In this document: positions 32,931 to 41,598 of the stretch, piece by piece | How positions within the stretch are numbered: position 1 is the first letter of the stretch | How the letters are laid out: every line of letters starts with the position of its first letter | Assembly: GCF_003315635.1 (NCBI RefSeq) | Contig: NZ_PDCG01000001.1 | Location: 426,144 to 490,143, forward strand | DNA length: 64,000 bases | Source of the DNA: Bifidobacterium aemilianum | GTDB lineage: Bacteria; Actinomycetota; Actinomycetes; Actinomycetales; Bifidobacteriaceae | Direction: 5' to 3' | Made by a program: the position numbers and the translations under genes | Notes under the pieces: model-generated | Told to the model about the DNA's origin: nothing | Database searches by the model: none | What the model saw: the letters and a program-made list of their open reading frames with translations, nothing else

Positions 32931-35900
32931 ATGAGTACCGGATCAACAACGAATGCAACCGAGCACGATGAGCTGGAACAGACCACCCAACAGCTCATTA
33001 CACAGGCAGCACTGTCAGGATTCGTGAGAGAGAACTCCCAGGTTCAGAACGATTTTGAGCCAATCCTGATTGCAAACCATGATGGCCTGACCATGGAACG
33101 AGCACTCAGGAACGAGCTCGACCTATGCCAGGAATTCGACATGTCTGTAGCCTTTATCAGCCAATTCGAATTGCAATCGCTAAAGCAGAACTTTCTTAAT
33201 TTCGCCCATTCTGTTTGTCCCGACGACCGGCAAGGGTGCAATGCCAACAGGGGCACCGCCAGCAAAGGCAGGCCAGCGGGCAGAATCATTACGTCAACAT
33301 ATAACTATTTCAACTCACCACGTGTTTTTTCGGAATTATTGAAATTACAAATGACGACAGGAATCGAAGTCCGGGTCTGGCAAGCCGGGATAGCACCTAA
33401 GGCCCCATCACCTTCGGCAAGCTATGGCTATCATCCCAAAGGCTATATATTCCGCAGAACCAGCAAAGATGGCGAGGTGTTTTCGGCATACATTGGCAGC
33501 TCCAACCTCACCGACCGGGCATTGCGACTGAACCGTGAATGGAATCTAAAAGTCTCAGCGACAGGATTCGGCAGCCTGCCGAATCAAATCGCCTCAGAAA
33601 TAGAGACGCAAATTGAGGAATCTGTCCCATTGGATGCCGACTGGCTGAACTCCTATGAGGAGGAATTCAAGCAGCATGCCCCTCTCCGCCCAGTTCAGGC
33701 CCAAAGCGGCCAACCTTCCGAACATATGCCGATCATACCTAATGCCATGCAGAACGAAGCACTGGAAAGCCTGAAACGTCTCAGGTCAGAAGGCGAAAAC
33801 CGAGCCGTCATCATCTCCGCCACCGGAACCGGCAAGACATATCTGTCTGCTTTTGACGTAAAAGCTTGCAAGCCCAGGCGAATGCTGTACATCGCACATC
33901 GACAGCAAATACTGAAAACAGCCATGGAATCATACAAGATGGTCCTTGGAGTTGACGATAGCCAGGTAGGGCTTCTGTCAGGCAGCAGTAAAGAAAGGGA
34001 TAAAACGTATCTTTTTGCAACCATACAATCACTTTCGCAGCAAGAGTCCCTATCCGGATTCAAACCTGATGACTTCGATTACATTTTGGTTGATGAGGCA
34101 CACCACGCAGCAGCCGGCTCTTACGGAAAAGTCATTAACTACTTCCGACCGAAATTCATGCTAGGTATGACAGCCACCCCTGAACGTTCTGACGGAGAAA
34201 ACATTTTCGCCTTGTTCGGTAGCAACATCGCCTATGAGATAAGACTTCAGCGGGCGCTAGAGGAAAACATGCTATGCCCCTTCCATTATTACGGGGTCAG
34301 CGAATACGGCATCGAAAAGGACGGATCACAGGGAACCACAGCATCATTAGCTGCACAGTCAGCGTCCAATAAGGATCGCACCAACATTCAGGGTTGGTTC
34401 GAGCGACTGACCGATCCAAAACGTGTCCGCTATATTATAGACAAAATCCAGCAGTACAGTCAGGCAGGGGTCCCCATAAAAGGTCTGATCTTCTGCAGCC
34501 GCGTAGAAGAAGCTCGCAAACTGTCAAGCATGTTCAACCAGCAATTCAACGAACAGGCTGAACGCCCCTTCCGAACCTGCGCCGCAACAAGTCAGGATTC
34601 ATCGGAGTACCGACAACAAGCCATCGAACTGTTGACAAACGGTGAACTCGACTACATCTTTACTGTGGACTTGTACAACGAAGGCATAGACATACCAGCG
34701 ATCAACCAAATCGTCATGCTGCGCCAAACTCAGTCGAGCATCATCTTCACCCAACAGCTAGGCCGAGGACTACGTAAGGCTGAAGGCAAGGATTCGGTGG
34801 TCGTCATCGACTTCATAGGCAATTACGCCAACAACTATCTCATACCGCTTGCCCTATATGGCAATACTGGAGATAGAGATAGAGCCCGCAAGAACATGCA
34901 AAAGGAATCCATAGGAATTTCCTCAATTAGCTTTGACCCCATAGCTAAAGAGCTCGTGCTACAGTCTTTGGCCATAGCCGACCTCTCTGAGATGAAGCGT
35001 CTAAGTCGCATATATCGAGAGTTGCGATTCGAATTAGGACGACTTCCCCTTCTGGCAGACATCGTTGAGAGAGATAGCTCCCTGGTATATACACTGGCCA
35101 GCAAAAATGGCAACTATCTGAACTTTGCCCAGTCTCGAGAGCTCAGCTTATCCAATTCTGATACGGACTCTTTCCGTGTTGCAAGAGCATGTCAGTCTGT
35201 CAACATTACAGAAAAGAGAATGCTGACCATGCTTACCAGCACACAATTGCGGGGATTGAGACCACATGTACTCCTGGCCTTGAGAATACTGTGTGGGTTC
35301 GATGAATCGGATTTAAACCTTGCTCGTAAAAATACAGATGATTTCCTTATTTCAGCCATTGTGGATGAGTCAGCTGGGCATCATTCCATAAGCATTAAGC
35401 AACTGCAGGCATTGGTCCGTCGGGAATTCCCACTCGCCGACAACAGCGACGACCAATGCCAATCGGCACTTAGCTTCCTTGACTACTCATACTTCTATCA
35501 GAAGAACCGGGAACGCTTCGGTGGAACACCAATGGTACGGGAAATAAACCGGCATACCTACGCCTTGTCGGCAGAGCTAATGAGTTCACTGCGGGAGAAT
35601 CCTACTTTTGCATGGTTCTTCAGGGATACGGTCCTAACTGGTCTGACTCTGTGCACACAACTATACAGCCGTGCGGAAGAAGATAGAATCCTTCCAGATC
35701 ATGGTTTTATCTACGGCGAGAAATACAGCATCTTTGATGTCATGCAACTATGCGGCTGGCGGCAGGAACAGATTCCACAAAACGTAGGCGGGTACAAGTT
35801 GGACAAGGACACCGGCACCATGCCAATATTCATCAAATACGAAGCAAGCCAATATGGGGACCGCTTCCTCACCACCGAGAATATCGAATGGTTCAGCAAA

Positions 35901-36194
35901 AATGGCCGTACTCTATCTTCACCAGAATATCGGTGGCTATGTGCAGACAACCATAATACCTCAGTATGGGAGCTAAGGGAACAATTCGTGCCAGTTTTCA
36001 TCAAACGAAAGGCAGAGGAAAAAGAAAACACTTACTACTTCGTCGGCAATGTGACTCAAGTAATCCGCCCGCATGAGAGCATCAATAAGGAGGAGAGCGG
36101 AAATAGTCATAAGGTAGTCATCTCAACCCTTCATCTCAACAAACCTGTGGATCCAGAACTGTTCCAACATCTAACCGGTCAGCCAGCGTTCTAG
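32931..36194 (+). CDS. PLD-like nuclease / SF2 helicase / DUF3427 protein
   Basis: A 1087-residue multidomain protein. The first ~240 residues have a phospholipase-D-like nuclease fold with one HKD-type site: 'HPKGYIF' (168 on) and 'GSSNLTDRAL' (189 on). A superfamily-2 helicase follows: Walker A 'ATGTGKTYL' (297 on), 'DYILVDEAHH' (DEAH 388-391), 'GMTATPERSDG', and the C-terminal 'QLGRGLRKAEG' near 620. The last ~400 residues fit DUF3427. It would move along DNA or RNA with ATP and may cut it. It follows a MutT-like gene by 12 bases; this pairing is seen in other genomes as I recall, but I know no proven function. AT-richer than the core genes, so likely acquired. Confidence 0.87.
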   Translation: MSTGSTTNATEHDELEQTTQQLITQAALSGFVRENSQVQNDFEPILIANHDGLTMERALRNELDLCQEFDMSVAFISQFELQSLKQNFLNFAHSVCPDDRQGCNANRGTASKGRPAGRIITSTYNYFNSPRVFSELLKLQMTTGIEVRVWQAGIAPKAPSPSASYGYHPKGYIFRRTSKDGEVFSAYIGSSNLTDRALRLNREWNLKVSATGFGSLPNQIASEIETQIEESVPLDADWLNSYEEEFKQHAPLRPVQAQSGQPSEHMPIIPNAMQNEALESLKRLRSEGENRAVIISATGTGKTYLSAFDVKACKPRRMLYIAHRQQILKTAMESYKMVLGVDDSQVGLLSGSSKERDKTYLFATIQSLSQQESLSGFKPDDFDYILVDEAHHAAAGSYGKVINYFRPKFMLGMTATPERSDGENIFALFGSNIAYEIRLQRALEENMLCPFHYYGVSEYGIEKDGSQGTTASLAAQSASNKDRTNIQGWFERLTDPKRVRYIIDKIQQYSQAGVPIKGLIFCSRVEEARKLSSMFNQQFNEQAERPFRTCAATSQDSSEYRQQAIELLTNGELDYIFTVDLYNEGIDIPAINQIVMLRQTQSSIIFTQQLGRGLRKAEGKDSVVVIDFIGNYANNYLIPLALYGNTGDRDRARKNMQKESIGISSISFDPIAKELVLQSLAIADLSEMKRLSRIYRELRFELGRLPLLADIVERDSSLVYTLASKNGNYLNFAQSRELSLSNSDTDSFRVARACQSVNITEKRMLTMLTSTQLRGLRPHVLLALRILCGFDESDLNLARKNTDDFLISAIVDESAGHHSISIKQLQALVRREFPLADNSDDQCQSALSFLDYSYFYQKNRERFGGTPMVREINRHTYALSAELMSSLRENPTFAWFFRDTVLTGLTLCTQLYSRAEEDRILPDHGFIYGEKYSIFDVMQLCGWRQEQIPQNVGGYKLDKDTGTMPIFIKYEASQYGDRFLTTENIEWFSKNGRTLSSPEYRWLCADNHNTSVWELREQFVPVFIKRKAEEKENTYYFVGNVTQVIRPHESINKEESGNSHKVVISTLHLNKPVDPELFQHLTGQPAF

Positions 36195-36411
36195 TCTGGT
36201 CGAATATTGCTATTCTCTGATGTTTATGACGAATGAGCGTAGAGCAGTCTTATCTGGCACCCGGACAATTCCTGTGCTGGCTTTCACAGACACTGGTGGA
36301 TAGATTACATAGTCAGTACGGGTTGAAGGTTATAAGCAATAGCTAGCGGACCAGTCCAATGGTGCATAGGTCCATTGGCTGCACAATCCAGCGCCCTAAG
36401 GAAATTGGATT

Positions 36412-36540
36412 ATGACCAACATTCACATCACCATCAAAGATGTCGTCAGGAAAGCGAACGTGTCCATCAAGACCGTCTCTAACGTCATCAACCACAGGGA
36501 CGACCAGATGGAGGCCTTCAGCGAAAGGACGAGTGTATAA
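36412..36540 (+). pseudogene. LacI-family regulator, N-terminal remnant
   Basis: After an ATG comes 'TIKDVVRKANVSIKTVSNVI', the helix-turn-helix of LacI regulators, then 'NHRDDQMEAFSERT' and a stop after 42 codons. The ligand-binding part is gone. The DNA continues almost at once into the C-terminus of glycerate kinase, so a deletion probably joined the two. Confidence 0.75.
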
Positions 36541-36847
36541 GGGCAATCGCAGAGCTGGTATACCAGGTCATCCATTTGGCCGGACCGGCGAGGGTGGCAT
36601 CGACTTCCAGACCAAGTTCGGCAAAACCCCGATGGGTACAGCTCAGGCCGTCAAGGCCGCCTCGCCCTCCTGCAAGGTCATTGCCCTGGCCGGTTCCGTC
36701 GGGGATGGCATCGACCAACTCTATGAGGTGGGCATCGACGCCGTCTTCGGTATCAGTCCGGGAGCCATCAGCCTGCCCCAGGCCATTGCAGGCACTGCGG
36801 AGAATCTGGCCAGGGTATCCGAGAAGCTGGCCAGATTGATCGTCTGA
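36541..36847 (+). pseudogene. Glycerate kinase, C-terminal remnant
   Basis: About 90 residues match the end of GlxK-type glycerate kinase: 'GRTGEGGIDFQTKFGKTPMG', 'CKVIALAGSVGDGID' and 'GIDAVFGISPGAISLPQAI'. The N-terminal two-thirds is missing and no start is seen. The intact enzyme makes 2- or 3-phosphoglycerate from glycerate. It lies just after a LacI remnant in another frame, as if a regulator and its target gene were fused by one deletion. Confidence 0.78.
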
Positions 36848-36872
36848 ACAGAACAGACCGATGGCCGCCCAG

Positions 36873-36932
36873 GAGGGACGCTCACCCAGAGGGGAAGGAC
36901 ATGTTACCTTTCCGTGTGGGTGAGCGTCCCTC
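36873..36932 (+). terminator. 16-bp hairpin after the glycerate kinase remnant
   Basis: GAGGGACGCTCACCCA (36873-36888) pairs fully with its complement at 36917-36932 across a 28-base loop. It is a strong stem followed by TTGA only, and still serves as a terminator although the gene before it is dead. The rest of the 339-base gap to the next gene shows no other feature. Confidence 0.75.
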
Positions 36933-37186
36933 TTGAAAACCCACTGACCCCATAGGTAAACAAACCTACAAACCCTCCCCCACAGCCATCATCGCGCCAC
37001 AATGTCTTGCAGGACTTCCCCTTCAGCTCAGTCCGCCTTGGGTAACAGCGCAATCAGGTAGGCTGGTCCTACGCACTAGGGTGCCGGATGGTCTGCGGCA
37101 GTACGCTGTTCGGCAACCAGATACAGGCCAACAACAAGAGCAACGCAAGACTGCATACCTGTGGTCAGGAATCGAGAGAGGACCTT

Positions 37187-39205
37187 ATGGCAAGCGAGAA
37201 TCCTTCGTCAGAGGAAGACCGTCAAGCCTGCCAGGACAACCCGCATGACCATAATGGCGACGTTCCCGACAGCGAACAGGTAGGGTCCGCCGCCGCCTCC
37301 AAGCAAGACCGCGGTCAGAACCAATCCGGACAAACCAGGATAAGGGGCAGCCGCCCGCCACAGCCACAATGGCATGATTTTGAGATCCTGATCGAGACCG
37401 TGAATCAGGACATTGAGCCGGAGAGCGGACTGGATGGCCCGGCCTTTTTCTGGAATCGCTTCATCAGCGACTCATCCGAGGACCTCGCCCAACGGCTCAC
37501 GAACTCCCCCGTGGCCCCAACTGATCAGGCCAGGACTGTCATGACACTCCCCATGGACTGGTACCTATACGAGCAGACCCACCTGGCCGACATGGAGGAC
37601 AAGAACCAGGAAAGCCTTGCGGGAATTGGCAGTCAGCTGGGCATATTGCGCATGGACATGCCGACCTTTGACTTGGAGTCCCAGGCCCTGGCCGGCGTCC
37701 AGGCGGTCGTGGCCAATGCCATGGCCAGCAATCGTTGGAAGGATGCGCTTGGCAATCTGGTAGCCGCCATCGAGCTGACCTCGTCTTTTATGGGCCGGGT
37801 GGCCGACAGGGACGGCCAGGGCTTTGAATTCCTCAAGGATCTGATCGAACAGCTGCGCATCTACATGGATGCCCTGGCCAGTCAGGCCGACACCCAGCTT
37901 GCCCAGGAGTCCCTGCAACTACTGCTGACCGTGGTGTGCAAGGATGATTTTCTGCTCAACCCCGTGCAGATGATGCACCTGCTCTCAGCCTGCCTCTCTT
38001 TCGCCCAGTGGGATGACACCAGGGTTTTGGCATACGACGCCCTACAGCAGGCAATCAGCACCATGGACAGGGTCCGACGGGAACGCACCACCGGCCACGG
38101 GGATGGCCGGCAGGCCGGCGGCAGCGCCGAGGAGACCAGCAAGAAGGACCCTGATGGCCATGGCGGTCCAACACGGTTCACCGATCCCGACGACCCAACA
38201 GACCCCGACAATCCGGTCAACCACCTCTTCGAGGACTCAGACGGCAATCTTGTCGACATTCCCTTCGACCTGATAGGTCAACAATTCGACCAGGTCTGCC
38301 TCTTCCTTCAGCATGACCTTTTGCGGGTCGGCGGCGAGGAGGATAGGGCCGACCAATTTCTGGCTGAACATCTGCATCTGGAACCCATGGCCGACGCTTG
38401 GGCCATCAGGCTGATCGGCAGGCGTGACTGGTCTGGTCTCCTGTCGCTTTCGGAACAGGTGACTGCCGCCAATCCCAACCAGGAGATACTCAGCCTGCCA
38501 GAGGAACCACTCCCCTACGGATGGGAATCCCTCAAGGAACTGGCCTTGGTCAAACTGGGACGCACTGAGGAATTAATCGACCTGTATCGTGAACGGATCA
38601 TCGAATTCTACGAGCCGAACACCGGCAAACCAGCAGTCAATACGTCAGATTCAAACCGGACCAGGCAGATGGAACAGGGCACCGACCCTGTCGCCATATA
38701 TTCCACATCCACCCCCTTGGGCACCATACAGGCAAGCGGACCGACCAACAGCGCCCGGGAGCTTCTCAGCAGGTTCTACTGGGCCTGCGACGACCATCTG
38801 CTTGTGCAGATAGAGACCCTGATGACCTCCTATGCCGACGGCCAAGGGCGCTTCACCCCAAATCGCGCCTATGAGGAACTGCTGATCGACCAGGGCTTGA
38901 GCCGTGCCGCCTGGCGCTACTGCCGCCGCTTCCCTGAGTCCCGCTTGCGCCTGGCACCCACCATCGCCCGCGGCCTGCCGGACAAGGCCCGAACCATCAT
39001 CCTCGGCCCCATTGGTATGGACGGAAGCTACCATGGCAGGCTACCTGACCGTAGAATCGCCTACCAGCACCTATCGCAGACCCTCAGCCTCTACGCCAAA
39101 GTGTTCTCCTTCCATGAGGCGGCGACCATAGCCAGAAAGCTGACAGATCACTTCCCCGACCGGCCGGCCCTGGCACAGGCCCTAAGGGGTTTCCTGGAAG
39201 CCTGA
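37187..39205 (+). CDS. Large soluble protein of unknown function
   Basis: I do not recognise this 672-residue protein. Residues 1-60 are charged and disordered ('SEEDRQACQDNPHDHNGD' and on). From about 65 it is rich in Leu, Ala and short amphipathic helices, as in TPR-like repeat proteins. A low-complexity linker 'DPDDPTDPDNPVN' lies near residue 330, with a Gly/Glu/Lys-rich stretch before it. There is no signal peptide, membrane segment or cysteine motif. AGAGAGGA sits five bases before the ATG at 37187. It is convergent with def. Codon use looks like that of the core genes, so it is probably native. A scaffold or SEC-C-like helical role is guesswork. Confidence 0.8.
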   Translation: MASENPSSEEDRQACQDNPHDHNGDVPDSEQVGSAAASKQDRGQNQSGQTRIRGSRPPQPQWHDFEILIETVNQDIEPESGLDGPAFFWNRFISDSSEDLAQRLTNSPVAPTDQARTVMTLPMDWYLYEQTHLADMEDKNQESLAGIGSQLGILRMDMPTFDLESQALAGVQAVVANAMASNRWKDALGNLVAAIELTSSFMGRVADRDGQGFEFLKDLIEQLRIYMDALASQADTQLAQESLQLLLTVVCKDDFLLNPVQMMHLLSACLSFAQWDDTRVLAYDALQQAISTMDRVRRERTTGHGDGRQAGGSAEETSKKDPDGHGGPTRFTDPDDPTDPDNPVNHLFEDSDGNLVDIPFDLIGQQFDQVCLFLQHDLLRVGGEEDRADQFLAEHLHLEPMADAWAIRLIGRRDWSGLLSLSEQVTAANPNQEILSLPEEPLPYGWESLKELALVKLGRTEELIDLYRERIIEFYEPNTGKPAVNTSDSNRTRQMEQGTDPVAIYSTSTPLGTIQASGPTNSARELLSRFYWACDDHLLVQIETLMTSYADGQGRFTPNRAYEELLIDQGLSRAAWRYCRRFPESRLRLAPTIARGLPDKARTIILGPIGMDGSYHGRLPDRRIAYQHLSQTLSLYAKVFSFHEAATIARKLTDHFPDRPALAQALRGFLEA

Positions 39206-39230
39206 GCACGACCGGTGGGGCCTTGACTTA

Positions 39231-39887
39231 TTACAAGTCGAAGCCAAGCTCGGCGGCCGCCGCCACCGGAACCGGATCCTGGGCCCAGTAGTCATCCAGG
39301 TTCTCATCCGAACTCAGGGAACGGATAAAGGCCCTGTCGATATAGACCTCACCGCTCAGATGGTCGGTCTCATGCTGGAAGATACGGGCCGGCCAGCCAT
39401 GCAGCTCCTCCTCATGGCGGATCCCATCCTCGTCCTCCCAGCTGGCCGCGATGTTCAACCAGCGCTGGCGAACCGCCTGGTAGCCCTCGAAGCTCAGGCA
39501 GCCTTCGTAGAAGCTGCGGGTCTGGGCATCCAGGGGCTTGTAGGAGGGGTTGATGATGGCGTGGAAGGGCACCTCGGCGAACTCCCGTGGGTCGTCGTCA
39601 TCATTGCCCACATGGTCCTCTATCACGGCGAAGGCCAGACCCAGGCCGATCTGCGGGGCAGCCAGACCGACGCCGGGTGCATCCAGCATGGTGGTTCTCA
39701 TGACCTCGATCAGTTCGGTCAGGGTCTTCTTGGTCAACTGCCCCTTGTAGGCAACAGCCCGCTGGCGCAGCACAGGTTCGCCCAGCTGCACGATGGGCAG
39801 TATCCGCTCCTTGCCGCCGGTCTTGATGAGCCGCTCGACCGCCTTGTTCAGGCCTGAATCGACCTGGGTGCTATGGGTGAAAATCAC
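39231..39887 (-). CDS. def: Peptide deformylase
   Basis: Def removes the formyl group from new N-terminal methionines. All three motifs are present: 'GVGLAAPQIG' (72-81), 'EGCLSFEG' with the metal-binding Cys130, and 'HETDHLSG' with His172, Glu173 and His176. At 218 residues it has an N-terminal extension of about 30 residues relative to E. coli, as in many actinobacterial copies. The start is GTG, overlapping the glmM stop by four bases (GTGA), which shows translational coupling. CLSFEG, rather than the E. coli CLSVP form, is usual for actinobacteria. Confidence 0.95.
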   Translation of the reverse strand: MIFTHSTQVDSGLNKAVERLIKTGGKERILPIVQLGEPVLRQRAVAYKGQLTKKTLTELIEVMRTTMLDAPGVGLAAPQIGLGLAFAVIEDHVGNDDDDPREFAEVPFHAIINPSYKPLDAQTRSFYEGCLSFEGYQAVRQRWLNIAASWEDEDGIRHEEELHGWPARIFQHETDHLSGEVYIDRAFIRSLSSDENLDDYWAQDPVPVAAAAELGFDL

Positions 39888-41269
39888 AGGGCCAACTCCT
39901 CTGCTACAACCTTGGCCAGGCGCTCACACACCCGGTCCGCCTCCTCCTGGGTTCCCGCCTCGCACATGACCCTGACCAGGGGTTCGGTGCCGGATGGGCG
40001 CAGGAGCACACGGCCACTGTCTCCCAGCAGCTCGGTCTCACGGGCCACAGCCTCCTGGACCTTGACGTTGCTGGGGGCGGCATGCTTGTCCACGTTGGGA
40101 ACGTTGATGAGCTGTTGGGGCAGCTGGGGGAAGTCGGCGGCCAGGGACTTGAGGGAACGGCCGGAATCGACGATCTCCTTGCAGAGGGTCAGGGCCGTCA
40201 GGGTGCCGTCGCCGGTGGCGGCGAAGGCACGGTTGATGACGTGGCCCGACTGCTCGCCACCCAAGGAATAATCGCCCTTGAGCATTTCCTCCAGCACATA
40301 GCGGTCTCCCACGCCGGTCTGCACGGTCTTGATGCCCATACTGTTGAGGGCGAGCTTGAGTCCGAGGTTGCTCATGACCGTGACCACCAGGGTGTCATGG
40401 TTGAGCTTGCCGGCCCTCTGCTTGGCCCGCGCCAGGATGCCCATGATCTGATCGCCGTTGACCATGCTGCCGTCCTCGTCCACGGCCAGGCAACGGTCGG
40501 CGTCGCCGTCGAAGGCCACGCCCAGGTTGGCGTCGGAGGCCTTGACCATGGCCTGGAGCTGCTCGGGGTGGGTGGAGCCGGCCTTCTTGTTGATGTTGTA
40601 GCCGTCAGGTGAGGCGTTGATGACCACGACCTCCGCGCCGGCCCGACGCAAGGCCTCGGGAGCCACGACCGAGGTGGCGCCGTTCGCGCAATCGGCCACG
40701 ATCTTCAGACCACTCAGGGGCTTGGACTGGGTTTTGTCAGCGGCGATGGGGGCGATGGTGGAGACCAGGTGGTCAATGTAGAGGTTGGTGGCGGTGTCGG
40801 TGTCATGGCTGATACGACCCACGCCGGCGCCGGTTGGGCGCTCCCACTCCTGGCCCAGGACGGATTCGATCTCGTCCTCCTTGTTGTCGGCCAGTTTGAA
40901 GCCGCCACGGGCGAAGAATTTGATGCCGTTGTCTGGCATCGGGTTGTGGGAGGCGGATATGACCGCACCCATCTCCACATTGAGGACCGAAGTCAGGTAG
41001 GCCACTCCAGGAGTCGGAATGATGCCGGCATCTATGACATCAAAACCGCCCGCAGACATGCCGGCCGCCAGGGCCGAAGCCAGAAAATCTCCGGACACAC
41101 GGGTATCGCGGCCTATAAGGGCTCGGTGGCGGCCCTCCGGCTTGTCGCCGCCACCTGTGGACTGCCCCAAGACACGTACGGCGGCATCGCCCAAATCCAG
41201 GGCCAACTGTGCGGTCAGATCACGGTTGGCCAGACCACGGACACCATCGGTTCCAAACATTCTGGGCAT
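39884..41269 (-). CDS. glmM: Phosphoglucosamine mutase
   Basis: GlmM converts glucosamine-6-phosphate to glucosamine-1-phosphate for peptidoglycan precursors. It is 461 residues, near the usual length. Motifs: 'MFGTDGVRGLAN' at the start, the phosphoserine loop 'VISASHNPMPDNG' with Ser107, the metal site 'DGDADRC', the sugar loop 'EQSGH', and the phosphate site 'RPSGTEPLVRVM'. It overlaps def by four bases; the two form an operon. Nothing is odd. Confidence 0.96.
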   Translation of the reverse strand: MPRMFGTDGVRGLANRDLTAQLALDLGDAAVRVLGQSTGGGDKPEGRHRALIGRDTRVSGDFLASALAAGMSAGGFDVIDAGIIPTPGVAYLTSVLNVEMGAVISASHNPMPDNGIKFFARGGFKLADNKEDEIESVLGQEWERPTGAGVGRISHDTDTATNLYIDHLVSTIAPIAADKTQSKPLSGLKIVADCANGATSVVAPEALRRAGAEVVVINASPDGYNINKKAGSTHPEQLQAMVKASDANLGVAFDGDADRCLAVDEDGSMVNGDQIMGILARAKQRAGKLNHDTLVVTVMSNLGLKLALNSMGIKTVQTGVGDRYVLEEMLKGDYSLGGEQSGHVINRAFAATGDGTLTALTLCKEIVDSGRSLKSLAADFPQLPQQLINVPNVDKHAAPSNVKVQEAVARETELLGDSGRVLLRPSGTEPLVRVMCEAGTQEEADRVCERLAKVVAEELAL

Positions 41270-41515
41270 GCTTCGTCCTCGCTTTATCCATCAGACGGTG
41301 CAGGCACCGGCCCAGCTGGACCAGGGCACCGTCGAACCATTACCGACCACCATGCTACCCAGCCACCCTCCTCGGCCCCGACAGGTCCGGCAATGCTGCT
41401 CGGTTTCCTCGCAATTCAATCAGAGGCAAAGGTTGCTGGCGGTCTTCCCCCGTAAGGACATCGGCCACCCTGACCCCATTGCCGGCTGAACCGGAGCACC
41501 TCCTGCAGGTACGAC

Positions 41516-41546
41516 GAAGCCGCCGTTGCCAAGCAAAGGCGGCTTC
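41516..41546 (-). terminator. Hairpin after pepN
   Basis: A perfect 9-bp stem (GAAGCCGCC with GGCGGCTTC), about 55 bases past the pepN stop on the minus strand. Confidence 0.6.
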
Positions 41547-41598
41547 ACTCCACAGGCAGACAGGCAGGGACGACCCCCAGCCCACCGACAGCTGCTGT

